Shown: piece after piece, positions 1 to 7,701 of the stretch
Position numbering within the stretch: the first letter of the stretch is position 1
Layout: each line of letters opens with the position of its first letter
Assembly (NCBI GenBank): GCA_021798855.1
Contig: JAJZBP010000021.1
Location: forward strand, 1-14,817
Length of the DNA: 14,817 nt
Direction of reading: 5' to 3'
From: Bacillota bacterium
GTDB taxonomy: Bacteria; Bacillota; Sulfobacillia; JAJZIM01; JAJZBP01
Notes under the pieces: generated by a model
Databases searched by the model: none
Told to the model about the DNA's origin: nothing
What the model saw: only the letters and a program-made list of their open reading frames with translations
Position numbers and translations under genes: made by a program

Positions 1-1751
1 TCGTCGTGGCCAGCAACCGTTTGGAAGAAGACTCGGAACTGCTGGATTTGGGCGTAGCCCTCTGCGCCGGCGGCAAGGTTGCCGTGACCAGCGTGATTCA
101 GGTTCCCGAAGACCTGCCCCTGAGTGACGGCGCCGCCATGGCCATCAGACGGCGCAAGCAGATGGACGAATTGGTGTTCGTCCGCCAGGCCCATGGAAAC
201 GCCAAGATCACCGCCGAGATCCTGGTCGGAAGGAACATCCAGACCGAACTGACCAGAGCCGTGGCTGACGAGAAAGGCGATTTTCTCCTGGTCGGTTTGG
301 ATCCCCTTACACCGGGAGCCGTGCCGTCACGCCTGCTGGCCGAACCTCCGGCGGATCTGGTTCTGGCCTCGGGATTACCCTCCCCTCTGCGCCGCATTCT
401 GGTGGCGGTCCGGGGGGGACCGAATGCCGAACTGGCCATCAAAATCGGCGGCATCCTGGCGCAGGAGAAAGGAGCCGAATTGACGGTTCTCCATGTCTTC
501 CGGGACACCGCGCAACCAAAAAACGACCCCCACGGCGAGAGAGCGGCCGTGCAGCGAGCGTCCGGGTCACCCTCCTTCTTCTTCCAAACCGTCCTCACTC
601 CCGAAACGCCGGACAAGGCCATCACCACGACCGCCGCCAACTATGACCTGCTGATCGTCGGCGCTCCGGCCAAGCCTTGGGATTTCGCCTCCATCCAGCC
701 CCTTTTCACCCCGGAACGAGGAACCATCGTGGTCAAAGCCTCGCAAAGCCTACCCCTGTGGCTACAAAAACCGTCCGCCCAGTCCAACTCAGGAATAGAC
801 CGCTGGTTTGCCGAAAACACCTTCAGTGATGAAGAGTTCGATCCCGAGCGGTTGCTCACCCTGAAAAAACGTGCCGGAGCAACCATTTCATTGGGACTTC
901 CCACTTTAAACGAAGCAGAAACCATCGGTCCGATCATCGAGACGATGCAACAGGCTTTGATGAATGAAATACCTCTGCTGGACCAGATCGTCTGCTTCGA
1001 CGGCGGCTCCGACGATAAAACCCCCTACGTCTGCCGGGACTTGGGAGTTCCCGTTTACCGTCATCGGGATATCCTACCAGCGCACGGCACCAGACACGGC
1101 AAGGGAGAGGCCCTCTGGAAGAGTTTGGCCGTCCTCTCGGGAGACTTGGTCGTTTGGCTGGACACTGACCTGTTGGATCCGCGCCCGTCGCTGGTCCACA
1201 GTCTCCTGGGGCCTCTCTTGGTACGGCCGCGCCTGCAATACGTTAAGGGCTATTCGTCCCGTGCTTTGGGGGAGGGAGACGACCTGGTGGCCGGAGACCG
1301 GGCACGGGTCACCGAACTTACCGCCAGGCCCCTGCTCAACCTCTTTTTCCCCGAACTGGCCGGATTTCTGCAACCCCTGTCCGGCCAGTGTGCCGGAAGG
1401 CGGGCCGCCCTGACGCAGATGCCCTTTTCCACCGGCCACGGAGTGGAGGCCGGCTTACTGATCGACCTTTTGGAACGTTTCGGCCTGCCCGCCCTGGGCC
1501 AGGTCAACCTGGGACACCTGCGCCACCGACACCGGCCCGCCACCGATCTCGGGCCCGTTTCTTTCGCCGTCCTCCAAACGATCGTCAACCGTTTGGAAAG
1601 GTGGAAGAGGCTTTCCCTTCTCTCCCCCGTCAATCGGTCCGAGTTGGCTTTGAGATCACAAAATCAATTGTCCCTTTCCAGACGAAAGGTGGAGGAAACA
1701 CAAAGACCGCCCATGGTAACTTTGCCGGAATTCGGGAGGCCACGGGGTTGA
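1..1751 (+). CDS. Universal-stress-domain / glucosyl-3-phosphoglycerate synthase (GT81) fusion, 5' partial
   Basis: The reading frame is open at the left edge, so the true start lies upstream; the GTG at 6 is only the first start-like codon and sits inside a beta-strand-like segment (VVASNR). Residue numbers below count from that GTG. Residues 1-120 and 128-245 look like two universal-stress-protein (Usp) folds. Residues 290-530 match glucosyl-3-phosphoglycerate synthase, which moves glucose from an NDP-glucose to 3-phosphoglycerate, the first step of glucosylglycerate (compatible solute) synthesis. Visible family marks: LPTLNEAETIG at 298-308, GKGEALW at 365-371, the metal/nucleotide DTD at 386-388, FPELAGFLQPLSG near 448-460, GHGVEAG at 477-483, and a conserved late histidine in LRHRHRP near 507. 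The C-terminal tail is basic and not recognised. The gene converges on the metF remnant with a 57-base gap. GT81 assignment is firm; Usp assignment is moderate; the full domain order is unknown because the N terminus is missing. Confidence 0.85.
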   Translation, partial: VVASNRLEEDSELLDLGVALCAGGKVAVTSVIQVPEDLPLSDGAAMAIRRRKQMDELVFVRQAHGNAKITAEILVGRNIQTELTRAVADEKGDFLLVGLDPLTPGAVPSRLLAEPPADLVLASGLPSPLRRILVAVRGGPNAELAIKIGGILAQEKGAELTVLHVFRDTAQPKNDPHGERAAVQRASGSPSFFFQTVLTPETPDKAITTTAANYDLLIVGAPAKPWDFASIQPLFTPERGTIVVKASQSLPLWLQKPSAQSNSGIDRWFAENTFSDEEFDPERLLTLKKRAGATISLGLPTLNEAETIGPIIETMQQALMNEIPLLDQIVCFDGGSDDKTPYVCRDLGVPVYRHRDILPAHGTRHGKGEALWKSLAVLSGDLVVWLDTDLLDPRPSLVHSLLGPLLVRPRLQYVKGYSSRALGEGDDLVAGDRARVTELTARPLLNLFFPELAGFLQPLSGQCAGRRAALTQMPFSTGHGVEAGLLIDLLERFGLPALGQVNLGHLRHRHRPATDLGPVSFAVLQTIVNRLERWKRLSLLSPVNRSELALRSQNQLSLSRRKVEETQRPPMVTLPEFGRPRG

Positions 1752-1808
1752 ACCGCCGACGCAGCCGTCCCAATCCCTCCGGCGCCCGCAGGTCTTCCCG
1801 TTCGACCG

Positions 1809-2013
1809 TTAGACTTTTCCCCGCTCCAATCCCGCTTCCTCCACCACCCGAGGAACTGTTTCCTCCCAACCGATGGCCATTGATGTGTACGCCGGCCACT
1901 CCGGGAGCCTCCTTCAGTTCCCGGATCTTGCCGGGATCGGCGTGCTTGGGCGGTCCGATTTCCGCAGTGACGGCGAATTGTCCCGCCGCCAAAACCTGTT
2001 CCAACCGACTCAT
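1809..2013 (-). pseudogene. metF: metF remnant: methylene-tetrahydrofolate reductase reduced to its two ends
   Basis: The ATG at 2013-2011 overlaps the metV stop (ATGA). The first 30 residues (MSRLEQVLAAGQFAVTAEIG, then PPKHADPGKI) are a typical MetF N terminus, which carries the first barrel strand. They run directly into RELKEAPGVAGVHI, a typical MetF C-terminal segment, so roughly 230 of the usual 290-300 residues are absent. A single extra base at 1881 then shifts the frame; in the other frame MAIGWEETVPRVVEEAGL continues the C terminus and ends at TAA 1811-1809. The intact enzyme would reduce methylene-THF to methyl-THF in the methyl branch of the Wood-Ljungdahl pathway, together with MetV and the Hdr/MvhD subunits. 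Nothing of the flavin- or folate-binding barrel core remains, so this cannot be a working reductase. Both the N- and C-terminal matches are from memory. Confidence 0.8.
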
Positions 2014-2651
2014 ACGAACAGATCCTCCCGCCGGATTCGGCGTGGCCCGCCGTTCTCGGCCCTGGACCAGTCTTTGGGTGGGGTGAACGCAGCCAACCGC
2101 TCGCAGATCATCTGCCAGGCGCACGGCAAATCGGACGAAATCTCGCAGCGCCCATCGCTGGAGCCGCCGCAAAGACCGTTGGCCAAACGTTTGGCGCAAC
2201 GGGACACGGGGCAAATCCCGGCGGTATCTGCCAAAACGCAGTCGCCACAGAATGCGCATCGTTCCTCGAAGACCCCCGGCGAAACCGTACCACCGCCAAA
2301 GATCGTATTCAGTCCCGGTATAACACACGCTTGGGGAAAGGCCTCGGCCGGGAAGCCGACCCCCACGCCGCAGCCCAAACTAACCACGGCATCCGCTTGC
2401 GCCACCGCTTCCCGCAAGGAATCCACCCACTCCGGCTCGCACTGCCGCGGTACCGCAGTGGCCATCGCCTCCAAAACCCGACCCTGTTTCCCACCCCATA
2501 GCCGGATGCCCTCAGCCAGCGTTTGCGCTTCGTGTTCGCCTCCCGCTTGGCACACGGCCACGCAACCTCCGCATCCCGCGACCAAGATCCGCCGGCCATC
2601 CCGCAGTCGTGCCGCCACTTCGGCGAAAGGTTTCGCCTCCGCCATGATCAT
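2010..2651 (-). CDS. metV: MetV, zinc/iron-sulfur partner of methylene-THF reductase
   Basis: A 213-residue open frame, near the usual length of about 210-220. MetV is the small cysteine-rich partner of MetF in acetogens; it links the flavin subunit to the electron-supplying subunits. The sequence shows GCGGCVAVC at 26-34, QCEPE at 70-74, SLGCGVGV at 91-98, and the C-terminal cysteine block CAFCGDC (132-138), GICPVSRCAK (145-154), NGLCGG (158-163) and GRCE (167-170), followed by the usual PPKDWS and GGPRRI near the end. The start ATG overlaps the mvhD stop (ATGA) and the stop overlaps the metF start (ATGA), so translation was coupled. Between CAWQ (177-180) and PPKDWS the spacing is about ten residues shorter than I remember for the family, perhaps a small in-frame deletion. 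The frame is intact, but its partners on both sides are broken, so its present function is doubtful. Confidence 0.88.
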   Translation of the reverse strand: MIMAEAKPFAEVAARLRDGRRILVAGCGGCVAVCQAGGEHEAQTLAEGIRLWGGKQGRVLEAMATAVPRQCEPEWVDSLREAVAQADAVVSLGCGVGVGFPAEAFPQACVIPGLNTIFGGGTVSPGVFEERCAFCGDCVLADTAGICPVSRCAKRLANGLCGGSSDGRCEISSDLPCAWQMICERLAAFTPPKDWSRAENGGPRRIRREDLFV

Positions 2652-3051
2652 GCTCCCACTTCTTCGTCTCGGACCGGTCCCCGCCTCCAGGGTCCCAGTT
2701 CCCGCAGGCGCTCGGTCATCTGCGTCACGATCTCGGCGAAACGCGTACCCATGGCCGCCGACAGGTTGAACATCTCCACCCGCCCCGGTTCCACGCCCAT
2801 TTCCGGCAGGAATCGCTGCAATCGTTCCACCCGGCGGCGCGCGCGGACGTTACCCCGCAAAAAGTGACAATCCCCCTCCAGACACCCGGCCACCATGACC
2901 CCGTCGGCTCCATCGTTCAAAGCCTTGAGCAGCAGGGCCGGCTCGACCCGTCCGCTGCAGGGAACCTCCACCACCCGCCCGCCAAATCCTCCGCCGCATA
3001 GGCGCAGAAATAACAGCAAAAGGCGACCAGAACCGCCTCCCGCTCCTTCAC
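2648..3051 (-). pseudogene. mvhD: mvhD-like [2Fe-2S] electron-transfer subunit with a short internal deletion and frameshift
   Basis: MvhD passes electrons from a hydrogenase or other donor to HdrA through a [2Fe-2S] centre. The start is the GTG at 3051-3049, overlapping the hdrA stop (GTGA). The first 25 codons read VKEREAVLVAFCCYFCAYAA then EDLAG, the normal MvhD N terminus with its cysteine cluster. At about 2977 the frame jumps: the downstream part RVVEVPCSGRVEP, MVAGCLEGDCHF, RARRRVE and the rest of the family sequence is in another frame and runs to the TGA at 2650-2648. About 10-12 residues usually lying between the two pieces (a segment around a conserved Tyr-Pro-Pro) are missing, so this looks like a deletion of roughly 30-40 bases rather than a one-base slip. 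The junction lies in a G-rich run (GGCGGGCGGGTGGTGG). The stop overlaps the metV start. Without suppression the product would be a short wrong-frame peptide. Confidence 0.8.
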
Positions 3052-5343
3052 GCCGATCGCCTCCCCATGAACAGTCCTTCCAGCTTTCCGTTCAATTCCC
3101 GGTTCTCATAGTAGCCGATAGTGACGGCGTCGGCCGGACAATCCGCGACGCAGGTGCCACAACCGTGGCAAGCGGCGGAGTCGATCTCGGCCTTGCCCTG
3201 CGCGTTCATGCGTGGTATCCGCTAGGCGCACACCCGCACGCAGGTCAAACAGCCCGCGCAACGCGCCTCGTCCACCACCGCCACGCTCCCCCCCACCACC
3301 AGTTTCCCCGGAGCCAAGAGGGCGGTGGCTCGCGCCGCCGCGCCCCGGCCTTGGATCGCCGCCTCGCCGGCGGTGCGCGGGAAAATAACCGCCCCCGCCA
3401 GATCGGCCGACCCCGTGGCCGGCACCGCCGCCGTCAGCAGGACCAGTCGGTCGGCAGTCAGTTCCGTGTATAGGCCGGAGATATCGTCGGTGACTTGCAC
3501 GGTCAACGTCTCCCCCGCCGTCACCCTGGGCGGATCCTCCGGAGTGAAACGGCAGAAGATCGCGCCTTCCTCCCATGCCGCCAGGTATTCCTCCTCCCAG
3601 AACCCGTAGGTGCGCATGTCCCGGTAGAGCACGTAAACGCGGCCGGTCGGATCCCGCCGTAGGAGTTCCCGCGCTTGGCGAACCCCCTGGGAACAACAGG
3701 TCCGGCTGCAGTAGGCGCGACCATACTCCCGCGAACCGACGCAAGCCAGGAAAACGGTGCAATGTCCGGCGGCCCCCGGAAAGGACGTGGACCGCAGTTG
3801 CTCATCCAGTTCCCGCGCGGTCAGCACCCGGGGATCCGTTCCGTGCCCGTGGCCCGGGTCCGCCAACACCTGTGTGCCGGTCGCCAATATCGCCGCGCCG
3901 TATTCAATATCCCAGGTTTCCCCGCCCCGGCGCAGCCGGCTGTGGAAACGTCCCATGCCGCCCTCCACCGTGGTACCGGTGTGGACGGTGATACCCGCCC
4001 GCTCCACCGCGAGCAACAGGTTGGACAAATAGGCCCCCGCGTCGGCGCCTTCCGCCGTGTGGTGCAACCACCGCAAACTTCCACCCAAATCGTCGTCCCG
4101 TTCGACCAATTCCACGGGGAAGCCTTGTTCGGCCAACTCCAGCGCCGCCGTCAGGCCGGCTACGCCTCCCCCCACAACGAGCGCGCTGCGCTCCAGGGGT
4201 ATGCTTCCGGTCACCAAAGGTCGCAGTTGCGCCGCTTTCCCCACCGCCATGGCCACCAGATCCTCGGCCTTCTCCGTGGCCTCCCGGTGGGCTTGGCCGT
4301 GGACCCAGGAACACTGGTCCCGGATGTTGGCCATCTCCACCAGATAGGGATTGACGCCCGCTTCCTGCAGAGCCTCCCGAAAGAGGGCCAGGTGGGTACG
4401 GATGCTGCAGGAAGCGTTCACGACCCGGTTCAGATCCTTCTCCCGCACCATTTCCTGCAACTTGGTAAGGGTGCCCTGGGAACAGGCATAGGTAACCTCA
4501 ATCGATTCCACCACCCCCGGCAAGCCCGCGGCAAAAGCCGCCACGCGAGGTACATCCACCACCGAGGCGATGTTGGTGCCGCAACGGCAAACCAACACAC
4601 CAAAGTTCGGCCGTCCGCCGGACGGCGCACCTCACCCCCGGTCGGCCCCGAGGAGGATAAGAGACGCTTCAACTCCATGGAGGTCAGCAGGTTTCGGTAT
4701 ACGCCGTGCCCGTAATTCCCCCCACGCCGTAGCCTCGAACAGGTCGAAACCGGGGGCCAGCACCACCGCCCCCACCTCCAGCCGCATTTTCCGCTCCTCT
4801 TGGTCCAGTCGGATGGCGCCGGGTCCGCACACTCCCTCGCACAGCCGGCAGTTGCCCTTCTTCTCAAGTACAGGCAGGTCGCCGGGTTGATGTGCGGCAC
4901 CGCCGGCACCGATTGGGGAAAAAAAAGACCAGCGGAACGCCGCTTGCCCTGGCCCAAATCGAAGGAATTATCCAACCGCGCCGGACACTTGTTCCAGCAG
5001 TTGCCGCAGGCGGTATACAGATCCTCGTCCACTCGGCGGGGCGCCTGTACCACGTTGGCCGTGAAGTGTCCCAATTCCCCTTCCAAATCCGTCAGTTCGC
5101 TCAGGGTGAGCAGTTGGATGTCGGGATGGCGCTCGGCGGCGCCCATGCGCGGTCCCAACAGGCACATGGCGCAGTCGTTGGTGGAAAATGTCTTGTCCAA
5201 CCTGGCCATGCGGCCACCCAGGGACGGTTCCCGGGTGACCAGGTGGACCCTGTGTAGCCACCGTCCGCCAGATCCAAGACCGCCTGCATACCGGCGATGC
5301 CACCGCCCACCACCAGCACCGCGCCGATCACCTCAGACGGCAC
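3048..5343 (-). pseudogene. hdrA: hdrA: FAD/iron-sulfur electron-bifurcating subunit, multiply broken
   Basis: HdrA holds FAD and several [4Fe-4S] clusters and splits electrons between two acceptors. The GTG start at 5343 overlaps the end of hdrB. Pieces in order: VLVVGGGIAGMQAVLDLAD (first FAD site); frame change at 5249-5254; VHLVTREPSLGGRMARLDKT, NDCAMC and a ferredoxin-like motif; frame change at 4860-4864; CRLCEGVCGPGAI; frame change in a run of six G at 4718-4723; LLTSMELKRLLSSSGPTGG; junction at 4605-4610; then VLVCRCGTNIA, ANIRDQCSWVH, the second FAD site ALVVGGGVAGL, VGSREYGRAYCSRTCC and CAGCLTCVRVC. An in-frame TAG at 3224-3222 stands where the family usually has Tyr, and the frame continues through CHGCGTCVADCP to the TGA at 3050-3048. 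At the 4605-4610 junction about 200 residues (FIQCVGSRD-type region and following) are missing, and about 30 more near 3390. The first Cys of one cluster motif is Tyr (5015-5017). It is not translatable as one protein. Confidence 0.85.
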
Positions 5344-5826
5344 CGGACAACAACCCCTCCGCCGGCACCAGATGACGCCGCAGGAAGGAATCCGCCTCGG
5401 CTCCCAGCGCTCCGGCCACCACCTTGCTCAGGTAAAAAACCGGCATCCCTTCGCTGTTTTGATAGGCGTCAAGGTTGCTTTGGCACATGGGGCAGGCGGT
5501 GACAATGGCCCGAGCGCCCGCGTTCCGGGCCGACCCCACCAACCGGTTCACCTGGCGGTGAACCATTGCCGGAACGGCCGGCACCTGACCGGCACCGCAG
5601 CAGTCCATCCGTTCCGGCCAAGCCACGGGTCGGGCACCCATTGCCGCCAGCAGCTTTTCCATCAACCGCGGCTGTTCAGGATCGTCGAGGGCCACCTCCC
5701 TCGGTCGCAACAACAAACATCCGTAATAAGCCGCCGGGGCCAACCCATCCGGCTGCAGACCGCCCGTACGGAAGCATCGTATTCTCCCGCGGATCCATGC
5801 AGGGAACATCCGGGGTAGTAGTTCAC
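5333..5826 (-). pseudogene. hdrB: hdrB: cysteine-rich subunit lacking its first CCG domain
   Basis: HdrB carries the non-cubane iron-sulfur clusters bound by two CCG domains, about 290 residues in all. The start is the GTG at 5826-5824, overlapping the hdrC stop (GTGA). Its first 28 codons read MNYYPGCSLHGSAGEYDASV then RAVCSRMG, the usual N terminus. At about 5743-5751 the sequence jumps, in another frame, to LAPAAYYGCLLLRP, the normal beginning of the second half, and continues through MDCCGAGQVP and TACPMCQSNLD to the stop at 5333. Only about 165 residues of family sequence remain, so roughly 120 residues (the first CCG cysteine set) have been lost with a frame change. The original frame past the junction soon ends at a TGA. 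The long open frame that reaches up to 6091 runs antiparallel in phase to hdrC and its extra N-terminal part is meaningless. The stop overlaps the hdrA start. Confidence 0.83.
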
Positions 5827-6347
5827 ACGCCTTCACCGCCCCCGCTCCCGAACAGCGCCGCCACTTCCCGCCTGGCCGCGCCACGCGGGGTTCCCGTTCG
5901 CAGACGAAGCTTGCCGTGGCGCCAAAGACGCACCCCAAGGCCCCCGTGTTCCGCGAAAGTCCCCGTTTCCAAAACGTAACGCCCCGCCAAGAACAGTCCG
6001 TGGACCCTGCCGCGGCCGGCCACCTGCCGCATAAAACCCCGGTGCAACACTCCCGAGCGTCCGGGTTCGCCGAAACGGCGACGCAGGGCATTGATCACCT
6101 CACCAACGGCGATACCGTTGGGACAACGCACCCCGCAGGTGCCGCAGTTGGTGCACAGTTCCAGGACGCCGGTTCCCCGCACCAGTTCGGTCCGCCCCAA
6201 TTGCACTGACCGGACCACCCAGTGCGGTGGCCGTTCGGTAAGATCGCTGATCGGACAACCGCCGGAACACTTGCGACAACCGTAGCAACGGCGTACCGGC
6301 ACGCCCGAACCTTCCAGTTCCCGGATCAAGCCTCCAAGCTCGGGCAT
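5823..6347 (-). CDS. hdrC: HdrC, two-[4Fe-4S] ferredoxin subunit
   Basis: A 174-residue frame, close to the normal size. HdrC relays electrons between HdrA and HdrB through two [4Fe-4S] clusters. Both cluster motifs are complete: CYGCRKCSGGCP (Cys 21, 24, 27, 31) and CTNCGTCGVRCP (Cys 65, 68, 71, 75). The C-terminal helical part (VLHRGFMRQVAGRGRVHGL, then GLGVRLWRHGKLRL and REVAALF) also fits the family. The start is supported by a very good ribosome binding site 9 bases upstream. The gene follows folD by 81 bases on the same strand and overlaps hdrB by GTGA. It is one of the few members of the cluster with no visible lesion, though its direct partners HdrA and HdrB are broken. Confidence 0.9.
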   Translation of the reverse strand: MPELGGLIRELEGSGVPVRRCYGCRKCSGGCPISDLTERPPHWVVRSVQLGRTELVRGTGVLELCTNCGTCGVRCPNGIAVGEVINALRRRFGEPGRSGVLHRGFMRQVAGRGRVHGLFLAGRYVLETGTFAEHGGLGVRLWRHGKLRLRTGTPRGAARREVAALFGSGGGEGV

Positions 6348-6356
6348 GTTGTCCCC

Positions 6357-6364
6357 TCACCTCC
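6357..6364 (-). promoter_or_regulatory. Ribosome binding site of hdrC
   Basis: GGAGGTGA on the minus strand, a near-perfect match to the 16S tail, 9 bases before the hdrC ATG. It fixes the start of hdrC and shows that the translation signal of the decayed cluster is still intact. Confidence 0.8.
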
Positions 6365-6428
6365 AACGGTCCGGGGGTGGAAGTTCGCCGTTACCGGCCT
6401 TGATCCGCACAAATTAGCCCGCTCCACC

Positions 6429-7301
6429 TCAACTGGCCTGGGGCGCCACCTTCAGCCAAGCGTGCCGTCTGGCCGCCTCCACCGTGTTGCGCAGCAGGGT
6501 GCTGACCGTCATCGGACCGACCCCCCCGGGCACCGGGGTAATCCAGGAGGCCACACGGGAGACCTCGGCGAAATCCACGTCCCCCACCAGCTTTCCCTCC
6601 AGGCGGTTGATGCCCACGTCGACAACCACGGCCCCCGGGCGCACCATCTCCGCCCGGATCAGGCCGGGCTTGCCCACGGCCACCACCAACACGTCCGCCC
6701 CTTTGGTCTGTTCCGCCAGATTGGCGGTCCACTGGTGGCAGCAGGTCACCGTGGCGCGCTCGTTCAGGAAAAGGAAAATGGCCGGCTTCCCCACAATGGG
6801 ACTGTGCCCCACCAGCACCACTCTTTTCCCTTCCAGCGGCACGTTGTGACGGCGCAGCAGCGTGATCACCCCTCCCGGCGTACAGGGGATGAAACAGGCG
6901 CGTTCGAACAGCAGGTTGCCCAGATTCATCGGGTGCAGCCCCTCCACGTCCTTACCGGGATCGATGGCCAGCACCGCCGTTTGTTGATCCAGCGGCAGCG
7001 GCAGCGGCGAATGCATCAGGATCCCGTCCACCTCCGCCGCCTGATTCAACTCTTCCAGAGTACGCAACAGTTCGTCCTGGGTCGTATTGTGGGGCAGGCG
7101 CACGGTATCGAACTCGATCCCCACGTCCCGGCAATTCCGCTCGTTGTTTTTGGCGTACACATAAGAAGCGGGGTCTTCGCCCACCGCCACCACCCGTAAC
7201 CCAGGTGCGCGGTGAGCCCTGCTTTGAAACGCCGCAACCTCCCGCTTGAGTTCGGACCGAATCTCCTCCGCCACCGCCTTGCCGTCCAGTAGTTTCGCCA
7301 T
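6429..7301 (-). CDS. folD: FolD, methylene-THF dehydrogenase / methenyl-THF cyclohydrolase
   Basis: A 290-residue frame, full family length. The enzyme interconverts methylene-, methenyl- and formyl-THF, both in the Wood-Ljungdahl methyl branch and in general one-carbon metabolism. Visible: the catalytic Tyr/Lys pair in YVYAK (Tyr47, Lys51), DVEGLHP with the catalytic Asp118, the Rossmann motif GHSPIVGKP (165-173), and the C-terminal TPVPGGVGPMT (255-265). Two differences from the textbook enzyme stand out. The active-site Gln of the VQLPLP motif is His here (MHSPLP, His97). The Arg of the usual GRS nucleotide motif is His166, with CHQWT in place of the usual CHSxT. These may change cofactor preference or activity; I recall GHS in some anaerobe FolD proteins. 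The ATG at 7301 has a weak GAGGG upstream. It is the first gene of the minus-strand cluster that continues into hdrC. Confidence 0.93.
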   Translation of the reverse strand: MAKLLDGKAVAEEIRSELKREVAAFQSRAHRAPGLRVVAVGEDPASYVYAKNNERNCRDVGIEFDTVRLPHNTTQDELLRTLEELNQAAEVDGILMHSPLPLPLDQQTAVLAIDPGKDVEGLHPMNLGNLLFERACFIPCTPGGVITLLRRHNVPLEGKRVVLVGHSPIVGKPAIFLFLNERATVTCCHQWTANLAEQTKGADVLVVAVGKPGLIRAEMVRPGAVVVDVGINRLEGKLVGDVDFAEVSRVASWITPVPGGVGPMTVSTLLRNTVEAARRHAWLKVAPQAS

Positions 7302-7410
7302 CTAAACCCTCAACTCCCTCAAAGATTTTATTGCCCGCCCCGGTGAGGCCGGGCATGGAGCCGACAACGGAGCCGACGTCACGGGAAAATCCAGGGATTC
7401 GCCGGGAAGC

Positions 7411-7439
7411 AAAACATAATAATGACGTCACTGTTATAT
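7411..7439. repeat. Palindrome-containing repeat, copy A (near folD)
   Basis: Direct repeat of 29 bases, 27 identical to copy B, which lies 291 bases away. The core is TAATAATGACGTCACTGTTA (7417-7436), an imperfect palindrome centred on TGACGTCA (7423-7430). On the minus strand TATAAC, a possible -10 element, lies just before the palindrome, so a protein bound here would sit over a transcription start directed at folD. No convincing -35 was found. Confidence 0.65.
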
Positions 7440-7701
7440 TATCCTGCGCGGAGCACCATGCCGCTTTAGGGGTAATGCGGCGGCCGCGCCGGAAAGTTTA
7501 CGTTTGCTTCGGCAACAACCCAGCCACTCACCAAAACCTTTGTCAACGAGCTCAGGCCTGCGGACGCAAACCACGCCGGCGTTTCCCGGCCAAAGCCGCA
7601 ACCGGCCCCCCCGCTCTTCGCCGTTAACCGCTTGGCGTCATTTGACCCTTCAACCCCCCTCGAATTTATACGAGACTGGATCCAAGATCGGTCTTGCTGG
7701 G

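Noticed and set aside
3222..3224. In-frame TAG in hdrA as a possible pyrrolysine or other recoded codon
   Set aside because: The position is normally Tyr after a cluster Cys-Pro, neighbouring residues are altered too, and the same gene has several frameshifts and deletions; decay explains it more simply.
3675..4715. 346-residue plus-strand open frame
   Set aside because: Antisense to hdrA, whose minus-strand segments show unmistakable family motifs.
4718..4723. Programmed frameshift at the six-G run in hdrA
   Set aside because: It could be slippage or a homopolymer error, but programmed use makes no sense with the other unsuppressible lesions in the same gene.
7541..7546. Perfect TTGACA on the minus strand upstream of folD
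   Set aside because: No -10-like sequence lies at a suitable distance downstream.
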